Of a stretch of DNA of 64,000 nt, positions 56,301 to 64,000 are shown piece after piece. The DNA comes from Alitta virens (Eukaryota > Annelida > Polychaeta > Phyllodocida > Nereididae): the NCBI GenBank assembly GCA_932294295.1, contig OW028585.1, forward strand, positions 2,638,001 to 2,702,000, given 5' to 3'. The notes below the pieces were generated by a model, which saw only the letters and a program-made list of their open reading frames with translations, did not search any database and was not told where the DNA came from. The position numbers and the translations under genes were made by a program. The first letter of the stretch is position 1, and each line of letters starts with the position of its first letter.

Positions 56301-59300
56301 TGCGTAGTCCAATCCTGCAGTTCTCTGAGTGAAGTTAAAGAAGAATTATTTTAGATAGCAAAATTTTACTCTGTATCAAACAGCCAAAGAACATCAGTGT
56401 AGCCTATGTAGAATCAATAGTGAATAAATGCAAAATTACATCAAAATTAAGACTGAAATTAAAGCCATTATGCATTTATAAACAACATACACAAGTTGCT
56501 AGTGGCAAAACCCTGCTAGATGAACAAACATTTCTATACACATTTTGAAGCATTCTTGTCATGTTTTATATCAAAATACTGCATAAAATATTATAACAGG
56601 TTGTAAACCAAGGTCCATAACCAGATTTAGCATTTTGATCTTCAATAGCATAGGAGATATGACATGATATATGTAATTAACCAAGGTGTGATAAACAAAA
56701 AAGTCAAAAATTTACCAACAGATTTTTTTAGTTTTTTGAAATATATGTGAAATCTTTGGTAAATTTTTCTACAATATGATATGGCAATAGTCATTGTTAT
56801 TGTGTTGCACTCTAACATTGAGCTAAAGAGCAGCTGCCCACCAGCCAAGTGCTAGTAGGCGAGGTAGTTGTGTCCCTGGATCATAATACTATACTTGCTG
56901 GACTAATGGATAGACATGCAGATGCTGTCCTCTGGTGGTAAAAAGTGAGTGAATGGGCCAATCAGATACCGGCTTACACTATGACACTATAACATAAGGC
57001 CTCTGTTATTCTGCAATAACTTTCTTTTGCATCAAATCAGGAAGCAGATGAATAACAACACACATTTTGGCACACAGAGCAATGGTCGCTGTGCCAACTC
57101 TCATGCACAGCAATCTTTGCCAATGGGGAAATCTGTTATATAGCTAATAATAGTTTTTGGTAATCGCCTACTTCCCTTTCTAAAAATGAATAAGGGACAA
57201 AATTTATGCTCCCAACTGAGGGAAGGGGACAACATTTATGCACCCCAAAGAAATATCTCAGAGCTCTTTTCTTGACTTAATCAATACTTTTGAAGTATCT
57301 GAATCCCCGCACACTAGAACATTAATCCAAAATAAGGCCAAACTGACATATGCAACTTGATATAAATTTTATGCCCAATGTCATTTTCAAGACTAAAAGC
57401 ACTTTATTACCCAATGTCCTTTACTGAATAGACCTTATTTTGAAGGGTGCCTAAAGCCCTACTACCAACGTCCACCTCATGGGAAACTGAAATCCATACA
57501 CATTACTCATAAGATATATGTAAATTATTGTACACCATTCCAGTGTATCATTCAGTTTTGTGAGATTCATTATGACTCCTAATTTAACTTAATTTCTCAC
57601 ACATTATTGGATGTATTCAGGCATGCATCAATGTATTACAATGCAGGTTATAGAAAAAGGCTGGCAGAGAAACTCTTGGAGCATGGATGTACCATTGATG
57701 CAAAAGATAAAAGAGGTAGAACACCTTTGCATCATGCCTGCTTACATGGACAGACTGATTTCGCAAAGTTATTGCTTGAAAAAGGGGCCTCAGTCAACTT
57801 ATGCGATGATCAAAACTACACTCCTCTGAGTCTAGCAGCTTCCATGATGTGTTCTGACCTATGTACTGGTATGAAACCTTTTTTTAATACTCTTTGATCC
57901 AGTGGGTAAACTGAATCCAATGAAATATGAAGCAATGCATATTTACTTCTATTTCAGTCTTGTTGGAAAATGGGGCATCCAGCATGATATCAACACTAGT
58001 ACTACCTACTGGTATGTATTGATCACCCCACCTAATATGATTTGATTTCATTCTTAACAAATCAAAGGTTTTCCCTTACTTCACTCTGCTAACTATTAGA
58101 GTAAAGACTAAAGACATTTCCTTTTATCAGACAGTACTATTATGTATCTAGACAGTAGACTTTTTATTATTTTTTAAAGCATTTTACTGTTTGGGTATAT
58201 TAGCTTTTCTTTATTCAATTAAGGACATTGATTATAAATTACAGACAAAATATAGTGGATAGTATGTTTGACTTATTGCATACATTTGAAAGTTATCCAA
58301 GTTGCGAGTTACAATGGCATCATCGTCTGAATGATGTCAATATAAAGAGTAAAAATAAATAGGCAAGTTATTCTCATGCACAAATATACGTTTTAGGTCA
58401 TGCAACTTAAAAAATTACAGTGATTGCAAATATGCATTAGGAGAAGTCGGCATTTGGGGGAGTTCTAAAACCTATTCAAATGAGCCCAAATGTTGCATGT
58501 GAGACTGAAAGGGTTCATAGAAAATAATTAAGGGTTAGCCTCTTTGAATTTCAGACTTTACTCTTTTTGCGACACCCTAATTTGTGCATACAATAGTCTG
58601 AAAGTGTTACAAACATTTGCTAAACCATTATGATAGATAATAAATAACAGGGGTCCGATATAATGTGGAAATCCAGTTTTAACACTAAAAGGCCCATCAT
58701 TTGTTTTTTTATCTCAGGCCAGTCCGCCCCTGTTAATAACAGTTACAACTGGTGTCTCACATTATGGGAACCTTATTTTTTTTATCTATATTAATGACTT
58801 AGCAAATGCTTTTTACATTTTCAGGCTATTTTATATATATATATATAAATATAGAATTTTATTGACCGCAGAGCATCAAAAAGATACATATAAATACAAA
58901 TACAAGGATAAAAAAGATAAAAATAATATAAAAATATACATATATATATAATTATTAAGTTAAATAAAAGAACAATCTACATGAACATAATTTAGTTTCA
59001 TATTAAAAACATCTATAGGATAATTATGTACAACTATAAGCATATAGAGGCACCATCAGGGCAATGATTAAAACTGAATACAAATAAGCAGCAGGAGTGG
59101 GTATCTACATATGTACAGATTTTATATTGTCTATTTTAGGAAGTATATATAATAGTCATAGTAAAAACAATTACATAAGCATTCCAATATATGTACAAAT
59201 CCTTATTTGGAGCAACAGTAAATGAAATAAACAAACATATCAACAACCAAATATATTTACAAACAAACAATGAAACATGCACCAGGCAAATCAAACCATG

Positions 59301-62300
59301 TGAGTCCGCCAGTGTATATACAGGTAATGCTGCATTATCTACAGTTAGAGAAAATATTAACAACTGTAATTCTGCTTAATCCACTTTTCTTAAGATGAAT
59401 TATATATCAATTTGGTTTAAGCTAGGCAAACATTCATTTAATTCACAAAAAGAATACGATGATACTTCTAAAAGAAAAGTTTTTACAAAAAAAGTAGCAA
59501 AACAAAAAATGTGTGACCAGACTCAACCACACATAATTTAGTAGTCTTGCTATTTCTGAGTTGCAGTAGTATTCTGGTTTGGGTGTTTATTCTGAAAGGC
59601 TGCATAAATTACAGAAAAGATCTGTCCAAACAATATTTGGTGCAAAGTATAATTCTCATACTGAGCCAATTTTTAAATCCTCCGTCTTCTAAAGATAAAT
59701 GATACCCTGAAGTTTCTAGAATTTAGGTTTATCTATAATTGAAAAATCACATGGTAGCTCATTTTGTCATGTCATCAATGTTCATTAGACATTCTAAATT
59801 AGATGAGTATAAAATACTAGACATGCTACACATTTTATAACGCCACAAGGTGGAGATGCTATTGTTAAAAAAATATTAGATTTAGGATTTCATTCATTTT
59901 TACTAACTCCCTGACTTGCATCAAAGATAAGTTGTAAAATTATACTAATACTTATCACTGGTACAGTAAAATATGTTAAGAAGTATTTATTACACTTGTA
60001 TGAACTGAATTGCTGCATTCTACATTGCTGTACACTCAGGGTCATCGAAATTTACCTAGTCATCGAAATAGACTCCAAGCGTATTTGACCATCAGCTCAG
60101 TTTTCTCATTGGTTCTTTATTTGTGAAGATCATAATTTTCCAAAACTATCCGATATTTGACATTGGAATAGCCTTTGCCTTGGTAACTTAAATGTGAAAA
60201 AACTAGTAGTTTATCTAGTTGAAAAACTAGTAGGTCATCTAGTTGCTAGAGGGCACCAAAGTTGCATTTTTCAGTTCATATCTCATATATGGGTTAATAA
60301 TACATGGCACAGAAAGTTGGCTCTTTGTGTTTCTCATAATGACTAAAGCAGTAATTGAATATTTTGGTAGTTTTGCCTTGGTATTAAGTTATTGTTACTT
60401 TGTGTTGTTTACATATCTCAAGTCATTGTTGTCCTACAGGCAGTAAATTATTAAAGAGCAGAATCCATGAGTTGTCCTTACGTCCAAAAAGGCAGGAACC
60501 AGATTACAAAGGTAAGCACAGTAAATCTAGCAGAATATATGAAATGTCTGAAATATTGCTGTATCTAACAATCATAGTTGTAACAATAAATCCTTAGAGG
60601 AGGCATGCACTTGACCAAATTACTTACTATTTTCACATTAATTCTTTTATACATATATTTGAATTAAGAAGTATTGAGAAGGCCTAATTGCATGAAATAT
60701 GATTTTACTTTGAGTTGCTTTACAGCTTTGCAGGATAAGAGAAAGCGAATAAGTGTTTTTACAACATCAAAAGAATGGGATGAAGGCGGTGTTCATTGTA
60801 GTATGAACGAATCTATGATTTCTGAGGATGGAGGACAAATTGACCTGTCTGATGTTACTTTGAACCTTCCCCCAAAGTCTTTAGAACAACCTGTGCTCAT
60901 ATCTACTACAAAGACTGACCATGACGATGAGTTGAAGCAAACAGTAAATTTAACTGGTTTGGAAGATGTTGTCAAACCCGGAATGAAACTCAGCTTGAAG
61001 CCACATGGACAGAAGTTCCTACAGCATGTGTCACTTGAACTTGATCAGAAAGTGCCCGAAGGTTCATCAGTCTTGATTTTCCACAAAGACGAAGATCCAA
61101 AAAACGCAACTGAATGGACTAATATTACTGATGAATGTAATCTGGAGAAAAAAGATGGCAAGCTTATCTTGAAAATGGATCAAATTTCTTGTTTACATGT
61201 ATTGCTTGTGTCTGTAGCGGTTCAAACCATTGCCATAAAATACTGCCTAGCCTTATTGAACAAGCGTGTGGCTCAGTGTAAATTTTATGCATACTTCAAA
61301 GAAACAGAGGAGCCACTCCACGTGTTTGCGGAATCTATGAAACCTGGTGATCGCTCAATTACAAAGAAGCATACCCCAGAGATTGGATATGAATTGCTGG
61401 GGGATAATGTATCATCGTGTGAACTGATTGACCAAGAATATTTGAATTTTCACTACGATAATCAAGATGCTGCACACTTGCAATTATGGTTAGACATGTG
61501 CCATGAACAAGGACAGCTCTTCGTTTTGCCAAAAACAAGCAAGACAGCATATCCTCCAAGGCGTCTTGATATCAAGAGAGATGATCCGATTCGGCAACTT
61601 TGTGAAATTCCCATGACAAAGAGGTATGTCTGAGTTTTTGTACAGAATCTCAATCCATAACGTATCCTATAATTAGCAGAACTCACAGAGATGTAGATAC
61701 TTACTACGATTGATTTTACAAATAATCTTCTGAGCCTTGTGAAGATTGCCAGTGACATTACTGATGATTGTGTACATTTAGCCTGTGGCCAGATCACTGA
61801 TCTTCACATCCTTGAAAATGGCTCAAAATAACCTAAATACGGCACATTTGTCTTCTTGAATCAAATGAAGCAACTTTGAATTTAGGAACATATGTCAAAA
61901 GTGCCTGGTTTTATTGTACCAAGGTATTTATTAAATCTTAACTGTTCCCCCTCAAACATCAATGGACTCATCCATGTTAGTCTGATTTCCCGGGAATTGT
62001 CATGGTTCATTTTGATCTTAGGGGTGAAAGCTTGTGAAGGCTTTCAACAAATATCTGTTGGAGGCCCATCATGTATAATGCCTAGCAACTCAACAAAAGC
62101 TTAATATCTACTTACATTATTTCATTCCTATAAAAGCTAATGTGATATGAATGGTAACAGCTTTGGCTGTTAACAAAAATCCATCATGAATTTGTGCTTG
62201 TGCTTTATAAAAAAACAAATATACTGAAGGTTGAAGGTCTAACTAAACCATCACTCCTGACAATTTCCCCATAGATAGGTTAATGGAACATTGCCAGAAA

Positions 62301-63306
62301 TAATCAAATATTACAAGAAATATAAATAGCTTACAAACACCTCACCATGCTTCACAAAAGTATAAACGCTTCTTGGGAAGGGTACCTAATCTATGGTTTG
62401 GCTTATCCAGACAAAATAAGGAAAAAAGTATTCAAAGGAAAGACTAAAGTCATATTATATAAGTATCTTGGTTGTAGATAGCTTATATATTCGGTAAATG
62501 GTTATACTTGTATTTGCGTATTTATTTATTTTATTTAATATTTATGTAAATGATTAATGAATGCGTTTAAATATGTGTTTTTTTTTAACATATGCATTTC
62601 CCCAACCAGTTGCTATCTTGTTTTCATACCACTGTTGTTCTATAAATATTAATGTATGTACATTGGGCTGGCTGAAAATTAAAAAATCCAAAATAATAAA
62701 TCTGAGCTTTTAGTACACATTGTCAAACTGGGAATGTCAAGTCATATCAGAGAAATGTCTTTGATCACACAATGTATGTACTGATTATCATAGCATTAAT
62801 GTGCATAATGCTGCAAAATTGTGAGTCTTTTATTATTTATCAGTATAATAAATGCCTTTACACTGTCAAGCAATGCATTCTAATCTCATGATATCACCTT
62901 GTACTCAAAATAGTCCTGCATACAGCTAATAGTCCCACCATATATGCCTGGGCAAGGTCGTATAGATAATACATATATTAATTAAAATTGTGTCATGTCC
63001 TGTAGCAAAGATATTTGTTTACATAAAAATTTCACAATGGCAGATGATGTCACTAAAAATAGGATTGGCCCTAGATTGGGGATCCCCCATTACGCTGCTG
63101 AACCCCGATTTGAGTTCCATAAATACTGTCATACTTTATTTTCAGTCAAAAGACTATAGCTCAGTCCGAGCCATCAGCCAGCCAAAATGTAAGTCAATTT
63201 TTTTAAATAACTTCTGCTTCATTATGATCACTATGATTAGACTACTTATCATTGTCTAACTATCTTTCAGGACATGCCACGAAAACTGGGAACTTCAGGC
63301 AAGTAG
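45962..63306 (+). CDS. ankyrin-repeat / ZU5 / UPA-like protein gene (ten coding exons, 1062 codons)
   Basis: Exons 45962-47330, 48607-48705, 48928-49107, 51283-51498, 57647-57868, 57958-58011, 60440-60511, 60726-61623, 63146-63188 and 63271-63306 join into one open frame with matching phases (1,1,1,1,1,1,1,2,0) and stop TAG 63304-63306. Layout: residues 11-439 are thirteen 33-residue ankyrin repeats, about 440-713 further ankyrin repeats, 714-757 a basic linker, about 760-901 ZU5 and about 902-1036 a UPA-like region, then a short tail. ZU5-UPA modules occur in ankyrins, UNC5 and PIDD, usually followed by a death domain, which is not seen here. The start is chosen for its near-perfect Kozak context (CGGACCATGG) just after a strong 3' splice site. 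Likely a cytosolic scaffold or immune/death-signalling protein; the biological role is inference. Confidence 0.75.
45992..47278 (+). repeat. 13 x 99-bp tandem repeat (ankyrin units)
   Basis: Unit length is constant. Units 4, 8 and 9 encode identical 33-residue repeats. Units 3-4, 7-8 and 12-13 share an alternating pattern ('AQDKDG...HHASHEGQLEAM' then 'AKDEYG...'), which points to duplication of two-unit blocks. Confidence 0.95.
47331..48606. other. intron 1 of ankyrin-ZU5 gene
   Basis: AT-rich, no exon or element recognised. Confidence 0.5.
48607..48705 (+). CDS. ankyrin-ZU5 gene, exon 2
   Basis: A 99-nt phase 1-1 exon, exactly one ankyrin-repeat length, between 'aaacctag' and AAAG|GTATGT. 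It completes repeat 14 ('VGAVKILAANGADVHVRD') and starts the next ('GRTPLHSARNK'). It has diverged from the homogenised repeats of exon 1. Confidence 0.8.
48928..49107 (+). CDS. ankyrin-ZU5 gene, exon 3
   Basis: A 180-nt phase 1-1 exon, acceptor 'gattatag', donor ACAG|GTAAAT. It encodes 'ITKALAELGANLQARD', 'GWTPLHSACYDRRMDTI' and 'LIKLGTDVDVR', one full ankyrin repeat with parts of its neighbours, ending in a non-repeat stretch. Confidence 0.78.
49108..51282. other. intron 3 of ankyrin-ZU5 gene
   Basis: No further exon seen. Around 50390-50430 a short TGACCTTGACC-type repeat block occurs. Confidence 0.45.
51283..51498 (+). CDS. ankyrin-ZU5 gene, exon 4
   Basis: A 216-nt phase 1-1 exon, acceptor 'tgtttaacag', donor GATG|GTGAGT. 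It starts with a charged helix-like segment ('KTRRFKNEVRSFVDFYLQ'), then two ankyrin repeats: 'QSPLHLACLGESAEHYDVV', 'LLLAAGAQIDVTD' and 'GKTPLHVAAYGERD'. The final repeat continues without a gap into exon 5. Confidence 0.85.
53074..53125 (+). ncRNA. possible tRNA-derived SINE head
   Basis: 'tttggcagtctagtggtaag' followed by 'agtactcccctaac' resembles a tRNA 5' half with an A box (TGGCnnAGTGG-like). No convincing B box follows, so this is at most a relic. Confidence 0.2.
53235..53757 (+). repeat. diverged direct repeat (about 330-bp offset)
   Basis: Units at about 53235-53430 and 53567-53757 share 'ccatagatcatta(g/t)gatatg', 'acaattttaacttaaaac'-like sequence and 'cttgtaaatg(t/c)(t/c)atcttcctc'. 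Both include a TGACCTTGACC-type block or its remnant. Confidence 0.55.
54389..54824 (+). repeat. 230-bp tandem duplication
   Basis: Units 54389-54595 and 54619-54824 share 'ttcaggctttat', 'ttctaggacctaagctgttt', 'gatgaaggtaattgcccttt' and 'cacgtaaacttcctaacatt', ending 'attgctgactcagc'. High similarity. Confidence 0.85.
57647..57868 (+). CDS. ankyrin-ZU5 gene, exon 5
   Basis: A 222-nt phase 1-1 exon, acceptor 'attacaatgcag', donor ACTG|GTATGA. It encodes 'RLAEKLLEHGCTIDAKD', 'RGRTPLHHACLHGQTDF', 'LLLEKGASVNLCD' and 'YTPLSLAAS': two ankyrin repeats and the start of a third. The alternative acceptor at 57620 would break the phase. Confidence 0.85.
57958..58011 (+). CDS. ankyrin-ZU5 gene, exon 6
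   Basis: A 54-nt phase 1-1 micro-exon, acceptor 'cttctatttcag', donor ACTG|GTATGT. It encodes 'VLLENGASSMISTLVLPTG', the second helix of the last ankyrin repeat. Only 89 bp after exon 5. Confidence 0.75.
58012..60439. other. intron 6 of ankyrin-ZU5 gene, invaded by a LINE
   Basis: AT-rich. Holds the LINE relic described at 58730-59960 and TA-rich runs near 58835 and 58935. Confidence 0.5.
58730..59960 (+). mobile_element. decayed LINE relic in intron 6
   Basis: Traces of 'GVSHYG...FIYINDLANAF' near 58755-58820 (cf. GVPQGS and YINDL of the RT). After AT-rich filler come C-terminal blocks: 'YSERLHKLQKRSVQTIFGAK' near 59590-59650, 'KFLEFRFIYN' near 59715-59740 and 'FVMSSMFIRHSKLDEYK' near 59765-59815. 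Strongly decayed, same strand as the host gene. Confidence 0.65.
60440..60511 (+). CDS. ankyrin-ZU5 gene, exon 7 (linker)
   Basis: A 72-nt phase 1-1 exon, acceptor 'ttgttgtcctacag', donor AAAG|GTAAGC. It encodes a basic, low-complexity linker ('KLLKSRIHELSLRPKRQEP') between the ankyrin region and ZU5. The Lys/Arg-rich 'RPKR' could be a nuclear-localisation or proteolytic site, unproven. Confidence 0.7.
60726..61623 (+). CDS. ankyrin-ZU5 gene, exon 8: ZU5 and UPA-like domains
   Basis: An 898-nt exon, acceptor 'gagttgctttacag', donor AAAGAG|GTATGT, phase 1 to 2. After 'DKRKRISVF' comes a ZU5 domain (residues about 760-901): 'SEDGGQIDLSDVTLNLPPKS' (the G-G-x-L...I-P-P motif), 'GLEDVVKPGMKLSLKPHG', 'FLQHVSLELD', 'GSSVLIFHKDED' and 'EWTNITDE', closing with 'ISCLHVLLVSV'. 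The next 135 residues ('CKFYAYFKETEEPLHVFAES', 'LDIKRDD') have the position and length of a UPA domain, which packs on ZU5 in UNC5, PIDD and ankyrins. The PIDD-type autoproteolysis motif (HFS) is not seen. Confidence 0.85.
61624..63145. other. intron 8 of ankyrin-ZU5 gene
   Basis: AT-rich, no further exon recognised. Confidence 0.45.
63146..63188 (+). CDS. ankyrin-ZU5 gene, exon 9 (candidate)
   Basis: A 43-nt exon between 'tttattttcag' and AAAAT|GTAAGT. It fits phase 2 from exon 8 and gives 'SQKTIAQSEPSASQN', a Ser/Gln-rich tail. Short, so supported only by splice sites and phase. Confidence 0.5.
63271..63306 (+). CDS. ankyrin-ZU5 gene, exon 10 (candidate terminal exon)
   Basis: Acceptor 'ctatctttcag' at 63260-63270, then eleven codons (DMPRKLGTSGK) and TAG at 63304-63306. 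Alternatively TTCAG|GCAAGT at 63298/63299 is a GC-AG type donor in phase 1, leading to further exons beyond the window, perhaps with the missing death domain. AATAAA at 63617-63622 could serve as the polyadenylation signal. Confidence 0.4.
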   Translation, partial: DMPRKLGTSGK

Positions 63307-63616
63307 TGTCAAATTTCCAAAAAGTTTTAGTTAAAGCTTTTTTATTATCTATCATGGCCTGATAGTATGGATGCTAAGCAGACAGCAATCCTGATGCTGG
63401 CTGAGTGATTTCATGTTCCATTCTGGGATGTTGGATCTCCTCTTTTTATATATATATATATTTCTTTGTACCACCAGTGTAATTTATGTACATTGTTGTA
63501 CAACTCCTAATGTAAAACCCTTAGCGTTCATCCATGAGCTATGCCATGCGGCGATTGGCTGGCAGCCAGAAAGTGGGCGAGGCCTAAAGCAACGTCTCCA
63601 GCATTACACCAGAAAT

Positions 63617-63622
63617 AATAAA
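63617..63622 (+). promoter_or_regulatory. candidate polyadenylation signal
   Basis: AATAAA about 310 bp after the proposed stop. Other A-rich hexamers lie further on, inside a dispersed repeat. Confidence 0.3.
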
Positions 63623-63734
63623 TGCAGTGATCATACGAATGCAGGCAATTAATCCTGATTTACTAGTACATTTTTAACCCTCAGCGTACAAAGTTCAAAA
63701 AAGGGTTATTGTTATCATCAATATCCCTCCGACG

Positions 63735-63880
63735 GGCAGCCATACGGTCGGATGGGCAGGAGGGCGGGCTAATGGACAAGCATAACACTTTCGTTTCCGG
63801 AGCAGAACTCTAACACCAATGCATTTACCCAAATGATAATACTCTATACGTCCTAGTGGTGCCTTTTGATAGTATAGAGA
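63735..63880 (-). repeat. dispersed repeat family D, copy 5
   Basis: Reverse complement of 28490-28650: 'acactttcgtttccggagca', 'gaactctaacaccaatgca', 'ggtgccttttgatag', with the 'cgtccgacgggcagcc'-like GC-rich end. Confidence 0.7.
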
Positions 63881-64000
63881 TGCTGGCTCGCTGGCTGCTG
63901 AGGCAAGAATGATTTCCTGGGGCCAAAATTTGGAAAGAATGGAAAAAAATAAATGTTTATTGTATATAAGGCATTACAGTATGTTCCTTCTCCAGTTGCT

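Larger units (their letters stand above)
51499..57646. other. 6.1-kb intron 4 of ankyrin-ZU5 gene
   Basis: Contains the repeat pairs listed separately (53235-53757 and 54389-54824). I see no exon in it; the repeat unit split by it is complete when exons 4 and 5 are joined. Confidence 0.5.

Noticed and set aside
45962..63306. Bacterial (endosymbiont) origin of the ankyrin gene
   Set aside because: The gene is split by GT-AG introns with consistent phases and encodes ZU5, an animal domain.

Overview
The window is nuclear DNA from an AT-rich, repeat-rich animal genome, most likely a marine invertebrate. The evidence is split protein-coding exons with GT-AG introns, many decayed LINE reverse transcriptases, a tRNA-Trp-primed LTR retroelement, and an ankyrin-ZU5 protein of a type expanded in echinoderms, hemichordates, molluscs, cnidarians and sponges. 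Nothing in the sequence fixes the phylum.

Left end (1-5.7 kb): the 3' part of a + strand gene, assembled here from four exons (1042-1212, 1502-1737, 2384-2482, 5296-5342). It encodes about 183 residues of a concanavalin-A/LamG-like module and ends at TAA 5340-5342. Its second intron opens with a roughly 30-bp minisatellite that repeats the 5' splice site itself. A possible exon of a minus-strand gene lies at 388-555.

Middle (5.7-45 kb): mostly mobile-element territory. It contains a 1330-bp solo LTR (6596-7925) and a complete non-autonomous LTR element of the same family (32024-36937). That element has two apparently identical 1296-bp LTRs, a tRNA-Trp primer site, no gag-pol, and an interior made largely of two minisatellites. 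There are at least nine decayed LINE copies on both strands, one of which carries a 236-bp insertion flanked by a target-site duplication. Two unidentified dispersed repeat families form mosaics, there is an 830-bp tandem duplication, and there are GATA, CTA, GACA and TA microsatellites. A lone ankyrin half-repeat exon (41696-41813) sits among LINE debris.

Right end (45.9-63.3 kb): a + strand gene reconstructed as ten coding exons giving a 1062-residue ankyrin-ZU5-UPA-like protein. Exon 1 holds thirteen exact 99-bp tandem ankyrin repeats without a single indel, three of them identical in protein sequence. The next six exons are all symmetric phase 1-1 cassettes. A large exon (60726-61623) carries ZU5 and a UPA-like region, and two small exons finish the reading frame. 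The architecture suggests a scaffold or death-fold-associated signalling protein, but no death domain is visible. Splice junctions were read by eye and by phase consistency, without transcript evidence.
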